Below are positions 8,988-18,600 of a stretch of 64,000 nt of DNA, in pieces. The notes under the pieces are model-generated. The model saw only the letters and a list, made by a program, of their open reading frames with translations. It made no database searches and had not been told where the DNA came from. Each line of letters begins with the position of its first letter. Position 1 is the stretch's first letter. A program made the position numbers and the translations under genes. This stretch comes from 58-81 sp012729145 (GTDB taxonomy: Bacteria > Synergistota > Synergistia > Synergistales > Thermovirgaceae): contig JAXGIW010000005.1 in the NCBI GenBank assembly GCA_040770625.1, positions 76,685 to 140,684 on the forward strand, written 5' to 3'.

Positions 8988-9623
8988 ATGACGATAAGGG
9001 TATTCCTTGCCGATGATCACCCCCTCACCCGGGCAGGGTTGAGGGACTACATAGCCAAGGAGAAGGACCTTGAGCTGGTCGGGGAGGCCAGCGACGGTCT
9101 GGAGGCCTGGAAGATCATCGAGAGGGAGAAGCCTGATGTCGCACTGCTGGATATCAGGATGCCCGGCGAGAACGGGGTTTCCCTGGCAAGAAGGATCAAG
9201 GGGTCATCCCTTCCCGTCGTGCCTGTGATGCTCACCTCCTTCGATGCACAGCAGTACGTTATGGCATCCCTGAGAGCAGGGGCAAGGGGGTACATTCTCA
9301 AGACAGTGACTCCTGAGGAGCTCTCCCGGGCCATCAGGGTAGTCGCCCGCGGAGGTCTTTATCTTGATGGAGAGGTGGCACGCAGCATCGAGGACGGCGA
9401 TTCAGCCTTCGAGACACTGTCGGCAAGGGAGAGGGAGGTCCTCCTCCACGCTGCCCGGGGTCTCTCCAGCAAGGAGATCGCCGGAGTTCTCATAATCAGT
9501 GAGAGAACTGTCCAGACCCATCTGGCTTCGATCTACGACAAGCTAGGGGCCAGGAACAAGACAGAGGCAATGCTACTGGCCCTTAAATACGGCATTGTTG
9601 CACTGGAGGAGTTAATTGAATGA
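8988..9623 (+). CDS. NarL/FixJ-type response regulator
   Basis: Response regulator of 211 residues. The receiver domain fills residues 1-120 with the acidic pair in FLADDHPL, the phospho-acceptor D55 in ALLDIRMPG, and the conserved lysine in YILKTVT. A LuxR-type helix-turn-helix follows at about 140-200 (LSAREREVLLHAARGLSSKEIAG, ISERTVQTHLASIYDKL). The start is the ATG at 8988 after GGAGGTGGG at 8975-8983; an upstream in-frame ATG has no ribosome site. It overlaps the kinase gene by four bases (ATGA), so the two form one two-component system. Target genes are unknown; the peptide uptake genes just upstream are candidates. Confidence 0.9.
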   Translation: MTIRVFLADDHPLTRAGLRDYIAKEKDLELVGEASDGLEAWKIIEREKPDVALLDIRMPGENGVSLARRIKGSSLPVVPVMLTSFDAQQYVMASLRAGARGYILKTVTPEELSRAIRVVARGGLYLDGEVARSIEDGDSAFETLSAREREVLLHAARGLSSKEIAGVLIISERTVQTHLASIYDKLGARNKTEAMLLALKYGIVALEELIE

Positions 9624-10990
9624 GGAGGCACCTTCTGATCCTCCTCACCGTTGCCATAATGATCCCCTCCCTTTCTGCTCTTCTCCTGGGTGGGGCAGGT
9701 CTTATCCAGCACGAAAAGACCATGGAGATGGTGGCACGGTCATACGTTGTGGACATCGCCGAGAGCTTTGCGTCCAGGCTTGACCTGAGCTGGAGCAGAA
9801 CAAGGACATTCCCTCTCGCTGATCGTGAGAGGTTCATGAGGCTGAGGCAGCTTACCTGGGATCTTTCGATACCAGGCTGGGTGGCCGTAGTGGACGTTCA
9901 GGGCAACATCCTGTTGTCCACTGGTGACGCCAACGCCCTGCCTCTCCTTTGGGAAAGGGGCATCCCCATAGGTGCCGCCATAGAGGTAGAAAGCAGAGAG
10001 GGCGAGAAGTTTACTCTTGCTGCCTATCCTGCCGGGGAGACCGGATGGTACGTGGTGGCAGCGGTCTCATGGGACAAGCTTCTCGGTCCGATGCTCCGTT
10101 TCAGCCGATGGCCCATTCTCGTCGGAATGACCGGTCTTTTGGGACTGATATCCGTTCTCGCCCTCTGGAAATGGCTTGTGGCCCCCCTGAGAGTCCTGGG
10201 TACAGAGGTCTCTACCCTCCAGCTCGGCAAGGAGATCCCTGAAGAAGACGACCCCAGCGCGGTTTTCGAGATCAGGAGGCTCAGGCAGGTTCTCCACCAT
10301 CTGGCCAGGGGGGCCGTGGAGAGGGCGGAACTTATGAAAAGATATGTCGGGGATATAGTCAGGGTACAGGAGGAAGAGCGGTCCCGAATAGCCAGGGATA
10401 TCCATGACGGCCCCCTGCAGGACGTAACAGCCCTTATCCACCAGATAAGGCTGGCGAGGATGGAGGGAACCGAGCGAAGTGGTGGTCTTGTCCGCCTGGA
10501 GAACGCCGAGGAGGGTGCCCGACATGCCGTAAACGAGATGAGAGCTCTCTGCGACGAACTCTCGCCGCCGTGGCTCGACCTGGGCCTTTCACAGGCCCTG
10601 GACGAACTGGCAGAGAGGCTTTCGAGGCACCTGGGGGTGGAAATATCCGTGGAAGTACATACCGAAGAGGATCTGCCACCCGATGTTACGCTTGCCTTTT
10701 TCAGGGTGGTTCAGGAATCGGTCCACAACTCTGTCCGTCACGGGGAGGCCTCAAGGGTGAACGTCAGGTTCCTCCGGGAGGGAGGGGCTGCTGTTCTCGA
10801 AGTAACCGACAACGGTAAAGGGTTCGACCCCCCCGCCGATTTCGAGGAGCTTCGCGTCAGGGGGCACAGGGGCCTGGCCAATATGTCCGAAAGAATGTCC
10901 CTCATCGGAGGGAAGCTTGAAGTCTCAAGATCACAGGAAGGCGGGACCCTTGTCCGGTGCAGCTGGTCGCTCACTTCCTCTTTTGCCTGA
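9620..10990 (+). CDS. HisKA_3-type sensor histidine kinase
   Basis: Membrane sensor kinase of 456 residues. One membrane segment at about 5-27, an extracytoplasmic sensor region to about 150, a second segment at about 165-187, a linker, then the HisKA_3 phosphotransfer motif SRIARDIHDGPLQD with the phospho-accepting H262. The ATPase domain shows the N-box in VVQESVHNSVRHGEAS, DNGKGFD, and GLANMSERMSLIGG. It partners the response regulator encoded just before it. The signal is unknown. Its 3' end overlaps the convergent UPF0316 gene by 20 bases. Confidence 0.88.
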   Translation: MRRHLLILLTVAIMIPSLSALLLGGAGLIQHEKTMEMVARSYVVDIAESFASRLDLSWSRTRTFPLADRERFMRLRQLTWDLSIPGWVAVVDVQGNILLSTGDANALPLLWERGIPIGAAIEVESREGEKFTLAAYPAGETGWYVVAAVSWDKLLGPMLRFSRWPILVGMTGLLGLISVLALWKWLVAPLRVLGTEVSTLQLGKEIPEEDDPSAVFEIRRLRQVLHHLARGAVERAELMKRYVGDIVRVQEEERSRIARDIHDGPLQDVTALIHQIRLARMEGTERSGGLVRLENAEEGARHAVNEMRALCDELSPPWLDLGLSQALDELAERLSRHLGVEISVEVHTEEDLPPDVTLAFFRVVQESVHNSVRHGEASRVNVRFLREGGAAVLEVTDNGKGFDPPADFEELRVRGHRGLANMSERMSLIGGKLEVSRSQEGGTLVRCSWSLTSSFA

Positions 10991-11486
10991 AGTACCCGCC
11001 CCATACCGCTTTTACCTCGGAGGTGAAAACAAAGCCCCTGTTGCCGATCATCTGCGCAACGTGGCCTATGTCGTTCCGCTGACAGATGATCTTGAGGATG
11101 ATCCTCTCGCCCGTTTTCCCTGAACCTGTCACGACGGTCGTTCCGTAACCCTCTTCCCTGAGGTTCTCGACGGTCTCGAGCATTTCATCGGTGACGGGCC
11201 CGACCACCTCGACAAGTACGAAGGAGCTGAGGATCTTTTCCTCCAGGGTAGCCCCGAGGAAGTTGCCCAGCGCATAGCCTCCGGCGTAAGCTGCTATCTG
11301 CAGCCATCCCCTGACCCCCTGTTGAAGGACATACCCCAGGGCTACAAGGTAGATAGCCGATTCGAAGAAAGCCGTCATGGAAGCATGGAGTTTCTTCCCC
11401 CTTACGAGGAGAAGGATCCTGAATGTGCCAAGTGAAACGTCAAGAAGTCGTGCTCCAAGGATGAGGATGGCGCCCAAAGGATCCAT
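10971..11486 (-). CDS. UPF0316/DUF2179-type membrane protein
   Basis: Protein of 171 residues. The N-terminal 75 residues hold about three membrane segments (ILILGARLLDVSLGTFRILLLVRG and following), with the GNFLGATLEEKI segment after them; the C-terminal part (GYGTTVVTGSGKTGERIILKIICQRND) resembles the DUF2179 domain found in small ligand-sensing membrane proteins. No function is known for this family. A GGGAGGTAACC ribosome site lies just upstream of the ATG. It is divergent from the metallo-beta-lactamase-fold gene. Confidence 0.75.
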   Translation of the reverse strand: MDPLGAILILGARLLDVSLGTFRILLLVRGKKLHASMTAFFESAIYLVALGYVLQQGVRGWLQIAAYAGGYALGNFLGATLEEKILSSFVLVEVVGPVTDEMLETVENLREEGYGTTVVTGSGKTGERIILKIICQRNDIGHVAQMIGNRGFVFTSEVKAVWGGYFRQKRK

Positions 11487-11545
11487 TGGGGTTACCTCCC
11501 GGTGGATTATGGTGATCGTGACAGGCCGTACGACCCCGTCATGCG

Positions 11546-11560
11546 ATTCTAGTATAGAAT
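11546..11560. repeat. Inverted repeat in a divergent promoter region
   Basis: ATTCTA-GTA-TAGAAT is a perfect inverted repeat with a three-base centre, in the 125-base gap between the UPF0316 gene and the divergent beta-CASP gene. Each strand offers -10-like hexamers here (TAGAAT on the plus strand, TATACT or TAGAAT on the minus strand), so the repeat may simply be two facing -10 elements or an operator. Confidence 0.4.
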
Positions 11561-11611
11561 GGGAATAATTGAAAGGATATTCGAAAGGAGGGAGCCCCCA
11601 GGGGCAAACCG

Positions 11612-13237
11612 ATGAGACTTCGCATACTGGGAGCAGCTGGAGAGGTTACAGGATCCAACTATATCCTGGAGACAGGGACCTCCAGGCTTATGATCGACTG
11701 CGGTATCTTTCAGGGAGGCAACGAAGACAGGAACAGTGAGCCCCTGGACTTCGATCCCTCCACGATCGACGCGGTCATACTGACACATGCCCATCTGGAT
11801 CACACTGGCAGGGTGCCTCTGCTTGTGAAGATGGGGTTCAACGGTAAGGTCATCGCCACAACGCCCACCGTCGAGCTGACGGATGTTCTCTGGAGGGACT
11901 CCGCCAAGATCCAGAAAGAGGATGCCGAATGGAAGTCCCGCAAGAACAAGCGAAAGGGGCTACCACCTGAAGAGCCCCTCTTCTCCGATGAAGATGTCGA
12001 TAAGGCTACAGCCATGCTTGTTCCAGTGGCATACGATGATATCATTGAGCCTGCCCCGGGCTTCAGGGTACGTTTCCGGGATGCAGGGCATATCCTTGGC
12101 AGCGCTAATCTCGAGATATGGGGCGACTCAGAGGGTCGCGAGGTAAAGGTCGTCTTCTCGGGTGACCTGGGACCCCAGAAGACGGTCATGGAGAGAACCC
12201 CTTCGGTCATTGAAGATGCAGATTACGTGGTTATCGAGTCTACCTACGGGGACAGGGAGCACAGGACCAACGAGGAGAGCCGTCAAGAGTTCAGGGAAGC
12301 CATGAAGATAATGATCCAGGATCATGGCAAGGTCCTTATCCCTACATTCGTCGTCGACAGGGCACAGAGGGTCCTCTACGAACTGATGCTCATGCAGAAG
12401 GAAGGTATCCTTCCCTCCAGCGTTCCCATATTCTTCGACTCTCCCATGGGCCTGAAAGCAACAGAGGTCTACAACAAGCACCTCTCACTGCTTTCGTCGG
12501 AGATACAGGAGCAGATAAGGGCGGGCAACGATCCCTTCTCCCCCGATAACCTCAGGATCGTCTCCGACGTGGAAGAATCCAAGAATATTAACGAAATAGG
12601 AGAAGCGGTTGTCCTCGCCGGAAGCGGAATGTGCAACGGAGGCAGGATCGTTCACCATCTCAAGAACAACCTGTTCATGGAGACGACCGACGTTGTTTTC
12701 GTAGGCTACCAGGCCAGAGGTACCCTTGGGAGGCGCATTGTGGAGGGAGAGAAGGTGGTCCGTGTTGCAGGAGAGGAAGTGGCCGTAAAGGCCAAGATCC
12801 ATACCATCAACGGCTTCTCGGCCCATGCAGACCGCCGGGATCTTCTTGCCTGGGCCACGCAGTTCAGGACCGATCCGGTGTTCTTCATTACTCATGGAGA
12901 GCTCGAGTCTTCCCAGGCCCTGGCCAAGACTTTCGAGGAGAACGGGATAAGGTCCGTCGTGCCAGAAGCCGGGAGGGAGTACGATCTGACAGGGGAAGAG
13001 GAAAAAGACCTGACCGTGGCGAAGGCGCCCGAGAGGGTCGCCGTGAGCCCCGGTGTCCCCTGCAGGGGGCTTGGGGCAGTGGAGGCCGTTCTCTGCGAGA
13101 TCGTCTCCATTGCCACGGAGCTGAGAGAGGACGGTTCAACCGCCCGGGGAGACGAGGCCCTGAACCTCGCCGTCTCCGCGAGAACGCTCCTGAGGTCGTT
13201 GAAGAGAGAGAAAGAGGTTAAAAAGGTCAGCGAGTGA
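11612..13237 (+). CDS. Beta-CASP metallo-beta-lactamase-fold RNase-like protein
   Basis: Protein of 541 residues of the CPSF73-like/beta-CASP group. The metal site is HAHLDHTGRVP, with a further histidine in RDAGHILGSAN, the acidic residue in VFSGDLG, and HTINGFSAHADRRD plus a late FITHGE as the beta-CASP motifs. Members act as endo- or exoribonucleases in the cytoplasm; some older annotations call them metallo-beta-lactamases. The last 70 residues (VSPGVPCRGLGAVEAVLCEIV onward) are an extra helical tail. No RNA partner is evident in the neighbourhood. Confidence 0.83.
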   Translation: MRLRILGAAGEVTGSNYILETGTSRLMIDCGIFQGGNEDRNSEPLDFDPSTIDAVILTHAHLDHTGRVPLLVKMGFNGKVIATTPTVELTDVLWRDSAKIQKEDAEWKSRKNKRKGLPPEEPLFSDEDVDKATAMLVPVAYDDIIEPAPGFRVRFRDAGHILGSANLEIWGDSEGREVKVVFSGDLGPQKTVMERTPSVIEDADYVVIESTYGDREHRTNEESRQEFREAMKIMIQDHGKVLIPTFVVDRAQRVLYELMLMQKEGILPSSVPIFFDSPMGLKATEVYNKHLSLLSSEIQEQIRAGNDPFSPDNLRIVSDVEESKNINEIGEAVVLAGSGMCNGGRIVHHLKNNLFMETTDVVFVGYQARGTLGRRIVEGEKVVRVAGEEVAVKAKIHTINGFSAHADRRDLLAWATQFRTDPVFFITHGELESSQALAKTFEENGIRSVVPEAGREYDLTGEEEKDLTVAKAPERVAVSPGVPCRGLGAVEAVLCEIVSIATELREDGSTARGDEALNLAVSARTLLRSLKREKEVKKVSE

Positions 13238-13251
13238 GCCCTGTTCCCATG

Positions 13252-13280
13252 GAACAGCAGCCCCCCCCCTGTGCTAGAAT
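13252..13280 (+). promoter_or_regulatory. Likely promoter of the efflux operon (extended -10)
   Basis: TGC-TAGAAT at 13272-13280 is an extended -10 element (TGn followed by TAGAAT, five of six to consensus). The hexamer 17 bases upstream, GAACAG, is a poor -35. The C9 tract fills most of the spacer. Transcription would begin around 13287, ahead of the start codon at 13322. Confidence 0.45.
13261..13269 (+). repeat. Homopolymeric C9 tract
   Basis: Nine consecutive cytosines lie between the metallo-RNase gene and the efflux operon, in the spacer of the likely promoter (the -10 element is at 13275-13280). A CTGTTCC-CAT-GGAACAG hairpin at 13241-13257 stands just before it. Tracts like this can slip during replication and alter promoter spacing. 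Confidence 0.8.
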
Positions 13281-13321
13281 TCTGTGGACCCTTTTTTGAA
13301 AGACTGGTGGTGATAACGATA

Positions 13322-14608
13322 ATGATCTCATTCTTTAGAGAAAGTCACGCTACAAAGGTACTGATCGCTTTCGGCCTGGTCCTGTTCTCCCTGTCCATTC
13401 CGGGAAGGGCCGGTGCAGTGGGGATGACCTGGGAAGAGGCCTGGAACATCATCCTGCAGAACAATCCCGGGATCAAAGCGGCAAAAGAGACAGTTTCAGC
13501 GGCCCACGCTTCCCTGAAGCTTACCGCGGTGCCGACAAAGGTCACCGCTGGGCTCTCGGGAACCACGACCAAGAATGAGGGGATCAATTCATCTTCCAGC
13601 GCGGGGCTCACCCTTTCTTACAACACCAGCCTCTTCGGGCGGGAGAAAGAGGCCATCCGGGCCGAGACGGCAGGACTGAGAGAGGCGGAGACCGCCCTTG
13701 ATGCTGCTGTTCTGAGGCTCTACCATAACGCTGCCATGGCATTCTGGGGAGCTGCCGCCGGGGAGGCCTCAGTCAGGGCCGCCGAGGATGAGATCGTCAA
13801 GAGGGAGGCCTTTCTTCAGGATGCCAGGCTAAGGTACGAACAGGGCATGGTCCCGGAGCTCGACGTCATGCGGGCCGAAAGCGCCCTCGCTGAAGCCAGG
13901 CACTCTCTGGCCCTCCAACAGGCTTCCAGGTCAGGGTTTGAGGCTATGTTGAAAGGTCTTGCGGGATGGAGGGATATCCGCCCGGCGGAAGGCCTTTTCG
14001 AGGTGGATCTCCCCGTTGAGCCAGAACGAGACCGGCCTGACTTCGAATCTGTCGCCAGGGATCACCCCTCAGTTGTAAGGGCACGGTGGGGAATGGAGAG
14101 AGCGGAGCACATGCTGAGGGTTGCCGAGATGATCTCACTGCCCACCCTTGGAATGTCGGCGACGATGACCCTCCTGACCGACGGGACGGCCTCACAGCAG
14201 TATAGCCAGGATGAATGGTGGGGGAGGGCCACTCTCACGATCCCCGTTATCGACGGAGGGCAAGCCCGGTGGACAACGGAGAGGGCCAGGGCAGCACTGG
14301 CCTCTGCCGAGGCCTCCGTGGGGTCTGCCACTGCTGAAGTAATGATGAACCTCCTGTCGGCCTGGGAGGATTACACCGCAGCCATCAAGGGTTTCGAAGC
14401 CGAGAGGTCCAGGTTCAGCACGGTCTCAAGGGAGAGAGAGATCGTCCTCCTCCGATACAGGGAGGGGCTGGCCAACCAGATAGAGGTACTGGACGCACAG
14501 ACCCGTTTTGCGAGTTCAGTGGCCTCGCTTATCAACGCAAGACGGGGGCTTCTTGTGGCTGAGGCAGCCCTGGCTTCTGCCGAAGGCAAGTTACCGATGG
14601 AGGAATAG
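13322..14608 (+). CDS. TolC-family outer-membrane efflux protein
   Basis: Protein of 428 residues. A signal peptide (about residues 1-32, ending near GRAGAVG) is followed by two OEP repeats rich in alpha-helical coiled coil: the first begins TWEEAWNIILQNNPGIKAAKE and the second contains FESVARDHPSVVRARWGMERAEH. TolC proteins form the outer-membrane and periplasmic channel of tripartite export pumps. The ATG at 13322 is chosen because GGTGGTGA lies eight bases upstream and it starts the signal peptide. The adaptor gene begins two bases after its stop, then the RND pump: one complete tripartite operon. Confidence 0.87.
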   Translation: MISFFRESHATKVLIAFGLVLFSLSIPGRAGAVGMTWEEAWNIILQNNPGIKAAKETVSAAHASLKLTAVPTKVTAGLSGTTTKNEGINSSSSAGLTLSYNTSLFGREKEAIRAETAGLREAETALDAAVLRLYHNAAMAFWGAAAGEASVRAAEDEIVKREAFLQDARLRYEQGMVPELDVMRAESALAEARHSLALQQASRSGFEAMLKGLAGWRDIRPAEGLFEVDLPVEPERDRPDFESVARDHPSVVRARWGMERAEHMLRVAEMISLPTLGMSATMTLLTDGTASQQYSQDEWWGRATLTIPVIDGGQARWTTERARAALASAEASVGSATAEVMMNLLSAWEDYTAAIKGFEAERSRFSTVSREREIVLLRYREGLANQIEVLDAQTRFASSVASLINARRGLLVAEAALASAEGKLPMEE

Positions 14609-14609
14609 C

Positions 14610-15689
14610 ATGAACAGTATGAAGAAGGGAAAGACTTCCTACAGATGGATCTGGTGGCTCCTTTTAATATTGCTGGTCGCCTTCGGGGCCTGGAGGATCT
14701 TCTTCAGGCCTGTACCTCAACCCCCTGTAAGCGTTGCTGAGATCCGGTCCCGGGAGGGTATCCCCGTGACCGTACACGAGGTAGCCTCCTCGCACTGGGA
14801 GCACTGGATAAACTTCTTCGGAAGGGCCCAGGCGTCCTCAGAAGTAACAATAGCAGCAGAACGCCAGGAGTACGTCTCTTCTGTCAACGTTGACGTTGGT
14901 GACCAAGTCAGGAATGGGCAGGTTCTTGCCACCCTGGACGTCCGTGTCACAAGGGAGAGGCTGGCCGCACAGGAAGCCTCTGTGGCCGAGAAACAGGGGA
15001 GGTACAGGCGTCTTTCGGCCCTTCGGTCAGCAGGAGGGGCGAGCGTCCAGGAAGTTGAGGCCGCTCTCTCTGATGCCAAGTCAGCCCAGGCCTCCCTCAA
15101 GGATATCCAGATGTCCCTTTCGAGAATGACCATCACGTCACCCCTGGATGGAATCGTTACCGGCCGTTCAGTGGAGACTGGCAACCTTGTATCACCGGGA
15201 CAGACGCTCTTCTCCGTGGCGGACCTTGAAGCCATCGAAGTGGTGCTCGACGTCTCCCCCAAGGACATATTCAAGATAGTAAGGGGCATGCCTGCGAGGG
15301 TGAGGACTCCAAATGGATGGATCAAGGCAGGGATCAAGAGGGTAGATCCTGTTGCGGACAGCTCAACTGGCCTTTTTTCAGTGATCCTTTCGGTCCCTCC
15401 CGGTTCCGGGCTGAGCCCGGGACAGGCGCTGGAGGCCCAGGTTCAGGATGAGGACATTGCCGATGCCATCGTCGTCCCCTACGAGGCACTCAAGCAGATA
15501 GGCGGCGAAAGGACCGTCGTCTATGTAGAGACGGATGGAGTGGCGGAGGAGAGGGATGTTATCACCGGGGGATCCTACGAAGGGTCGGTCCGGATCCTGT
15601 CAGGAGTGGAACCAGGTCAGAAGGTAGTAGTAAAGGGTTCAGACAGGATGTTCCCCAATGCCAGGATCTGGGTCCAGGAGGATCAGTAA
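14610..15689 (+). CDS. RND efflux periplasmic adaptor (membrane fusion protein)
   Basis: Adaptor of 359 residues linking the RND pump to the TolC channel. One N-terminal membrane segment (WIWWLLLILLVAFGAWRIFF), then the first half of a lipoyl-like domain (VTIAAERQEYVSSVNVDVGDQVRNGQVLATLD), a short alpha hairpin (about residues 120-175), the second lipoyl half (MTITSPLDGIVTGRSVETGNLVSPGQTLFSVAD), and beta-barrel and membrane-proximal parts. The start at 14610 follows ATGGAGGA across the end of the TolC gene. It shares one base with the next start (TAATG). Confidence 0.88.
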   Translation: MNSMKKGKTSYRWIWWLLLILLVAFGAWRIFFRPVPQPPVSVAEIRSREGIPVTVHEVASSHWEHWINFFGRAQASSEVTIAAERQEYVSSVNVDVGDQVRNGQVLATLDVRVTRERLAAQEASVAEKQGRYRRLSALRSAGGASVQEVEAALSDAKSAQASLKDIQMSLSRMTITSPLDGIVTGRSVETGNLVSPGQTLFSVADLEAIEVVLDVSPKDIFKIVRGMPARVRTPNGWIKAGIKRVDPVADSSTGLFSVILSVPPGSGLSPGQALEAQVQDEDIADAIVVPYEALKQIGGERTVVYVETDGVAEERDVITGGSYEGSVRILSGVEPGQKVVVKGSDRMFPNARIWVQEDQ

Positions 15690-18600
15690 TGAACCTTATC
15701 GGCAACTCCGTCAGAAGACCGGTCCTGACGACGGTTATTATGACGATCCTGGTCCTTCTGGGACTTTACTCTTTCTATCAACTTGGAGTGGCCCTTCTCC
15801 CGAAGATGGACATTCCGGTGGTCCTTGTTCGGGTCGCCTACAGGGGAGCAGGCCCCCTGGAGATCGAGAGGCTGATAGTCCAGCCCGTAGAAGACGCCAT
15901 TGCCTCCGTGGAGGGTGTCAAGGAGATTAACGGTTACGCCCTGGAGGGCACCGGCTTCGTTGTGGCCGTTCTTGAGTACGAGGTCGACGTCACCCAGGCC
16001 ACGCTTGACATATCGACCAGAGTGAAGGCGATCACCTCAGATCTGCCCGACGATGCCGATGAACCGGTGGTTGACAAGATCGACATTAATGCCCAGCCCT
16101 TCATGATGCTTGTCGCCAAGACAGGACTTCCCTCATACCAGGCCAGGGATATAGTGGAGGACCAGGTGGCAAAAAGGCTGACCCAGATAATCGGGATGGC
16201 CAGCGTGGACATAAGCGGAGGAAGAGTAAGGGAGATCCATCTCGACGCCGACCCTTCCAGCCTGATGGCCCACAACCTGAGCCTTCGGAGGCTTGCATCC
16301 CTTGTCAAGGCTTCCAATTTCAGCTCACCTTCGGGGAACATTACCCTGGGAGGGAGGGAGACTTCGGTCCGTATCGTGGGCGAGCCTTCCCAGTCAAGCC
16401 AGTTCGGTGATATCGGGATCCCCATGGGTGAGGGCCGGGTAGTCAGGCTGGGGAACGTTGTCAACGTCGTTGACGGCCTGGCGGATGAGAGGAACCGTGC
16501 CAGGTTCGACGGGAAGGACTCCATTCTTCTGGAACTGATAGCAAGGCCCAACGCAAATATCGTAAGGGTCTCAAAGGCTGTCAGGACTGAACTGGAGAGG
16601 ATAGCCCCCTCACTCGGGAACAGCGTCGAACTCGAAGTGGTATACGATTCCAGCGAGTTCGTAGAGAAAGCCGTCAAGAACGTCATTAGGGACATGGTCA
16701 TAGGGACCCTCCTGACAGCCTTCTTCATATACCTGTTCCTCAGGCAGTTCGGTTCGACCCTGGCCGTGGCAATAGCGATGCCGACATCCATAATTGCCAC
16801 CTTTATCCCCATGTTCTTCTTCCAGTACACGCTTAACGTAATGAGCACACTGGGGCTTGCCATCTCGGTGGGGGTCCTGGTAAACAACGCCATTCTCGTT
16901 CTGGAGAACATCTACCGTTACAGGGAGCTTGGCATGGACCCTATTACCGCGGCGGAGGAGGGTACAAGAGAGATCTCCCTGGCAGTCCTCTCGACGACGG
17001 CCACCAACCTGGGTGTCTTCATCCCCATTGCCTTCATGGGGGGGATCGTGGGTCAGTTCTTCAACCAGTTCGCCCTTACGGTGGTATTCTCGACACTGTT
17101 CTCCCTCTGGGGTGCGTTCACAGTTACACCAATGGCCGCCGCAAGACTCGGCGGCTCCATACATGTCTCATCCTTCGCCAAGAAGGCAACCGCCTGGTGG
17201 CATTGGCTTTACCGCGAGGTCGAGGTTTTTCACCACATCTATGTAGAGAAGGCCGTAAGGCATCCATGGCTGACCATAGGTTTCTTCGGTCTCCTCTTTG
17301 TGGGATCGCTTTTGCTGGTGCCGAGGGTGGGCTTCGAGTTCTTCCCAAAAGTCGACGAGGGTGTGATCAGGGTCAATCTTGAACTTTCCAGCACGGCTTC
17401 GCTGGAGGCCACCGACGAACAGATCAGGAAAGTTGAGGCCTTCCTGCGGGAACAGCCCTATGTCAAGTCCATCAGCACCACCGTTGGAGGCAGGAGGCTT
17501 TCCGGTGTCAACAGCGGTACCATCAGGGTCTACCTTGTTGATGAGAGCGAAAGGAAGAGCGCTTTTGCCCTGGCATCGGACCTCAGGAGAAGGTTCGCAG
17601 GTCTCCCTGACACGAACGTGACCATCAACGTGGCATCGGGCCAGGGGGGAGGAGGAATGAGCAGACCAGTCCAGATAACAATTAGCGGGCCCGACCTTGA
17701 TGTGCTTGACGGTATCTCCAAGGAGCTGATCGAGAAGATCAGAGATATTCCGGGACTGGCCGACCTGGATACCGACTGGAAGGTAGGAAGGTTTGACCTC
17801 AAGCTTACCCCTGACAACTACAAGCTGACCTCCATGGGGGTGACCCTTGCCGATGTGTCCGAGGAACTCAGGGGCTACCTGAGCGGGATCAACGCCGGGG
17901 TCTACAGGGAACAGGGCAACGAATACGACATACTTGTGAAACTTGCCGATCGATGGGTCGACTCACCCACAAGCGTCCCGGAACTGCCGATGTGGACGCC
18001 TTCCGGTTTCGTCCCCGTCAACGAGCTGGCTGCAGTTACCTATGAGCCCTCCCCGACGGCCATTTACAGGGTTGACAGGCAGCGCAAGGTCAGCGTACAG
18101 GCAGATGTGGCCGGTCGCACGGTGGGTGACGTCTTTCGGGATATCACGCCCAGAATGGATGAGATCCAGCTTCCGGCGGGGTACCGGTTCATGATAGAAG
18201 GTGAGATGCAGAACATTCAGGAGAACTTCCAGAGAATGCTTGTGGCCTTCTCCATGGCGATAGTGCTGACCTTTCTCATGATAGCAGGCATACTGGAGTC
18301 GTACCTTTTCTCCCTGGTGATAATGCTGACCATACCCCTGTCGGTGATCGGGGTCATCCCCACGCTCCTTCTCACGGGAACGACCCTTTCCATCTACGGT
18401 CTTCTCGGTCTGGTGATGATTGTCGGCCTGGTGGTCAATAACGCAATTGTGGTGGTCGACTACGCTGAAGTGGTAAGGAAGAAGGGGCACGAGGCGGCCG
18501 AGGCGGTGGTCGAGGCCTGCAGGGTGCGGTTCAGGCCGATCATCATGGCCGACGTTACGACCCTGGTCGCGATGCTCCCCCTGGCCCTCGGTCTGGGCGA

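Noticed and set aside
13241..13257. CTGTTCC-CAT-GGAACAG hairpin as terminator of the metallo-RNase gene
   Set aside because: It is followed by a run of Cs and not Ts; it may matter only as part of the promoter region.
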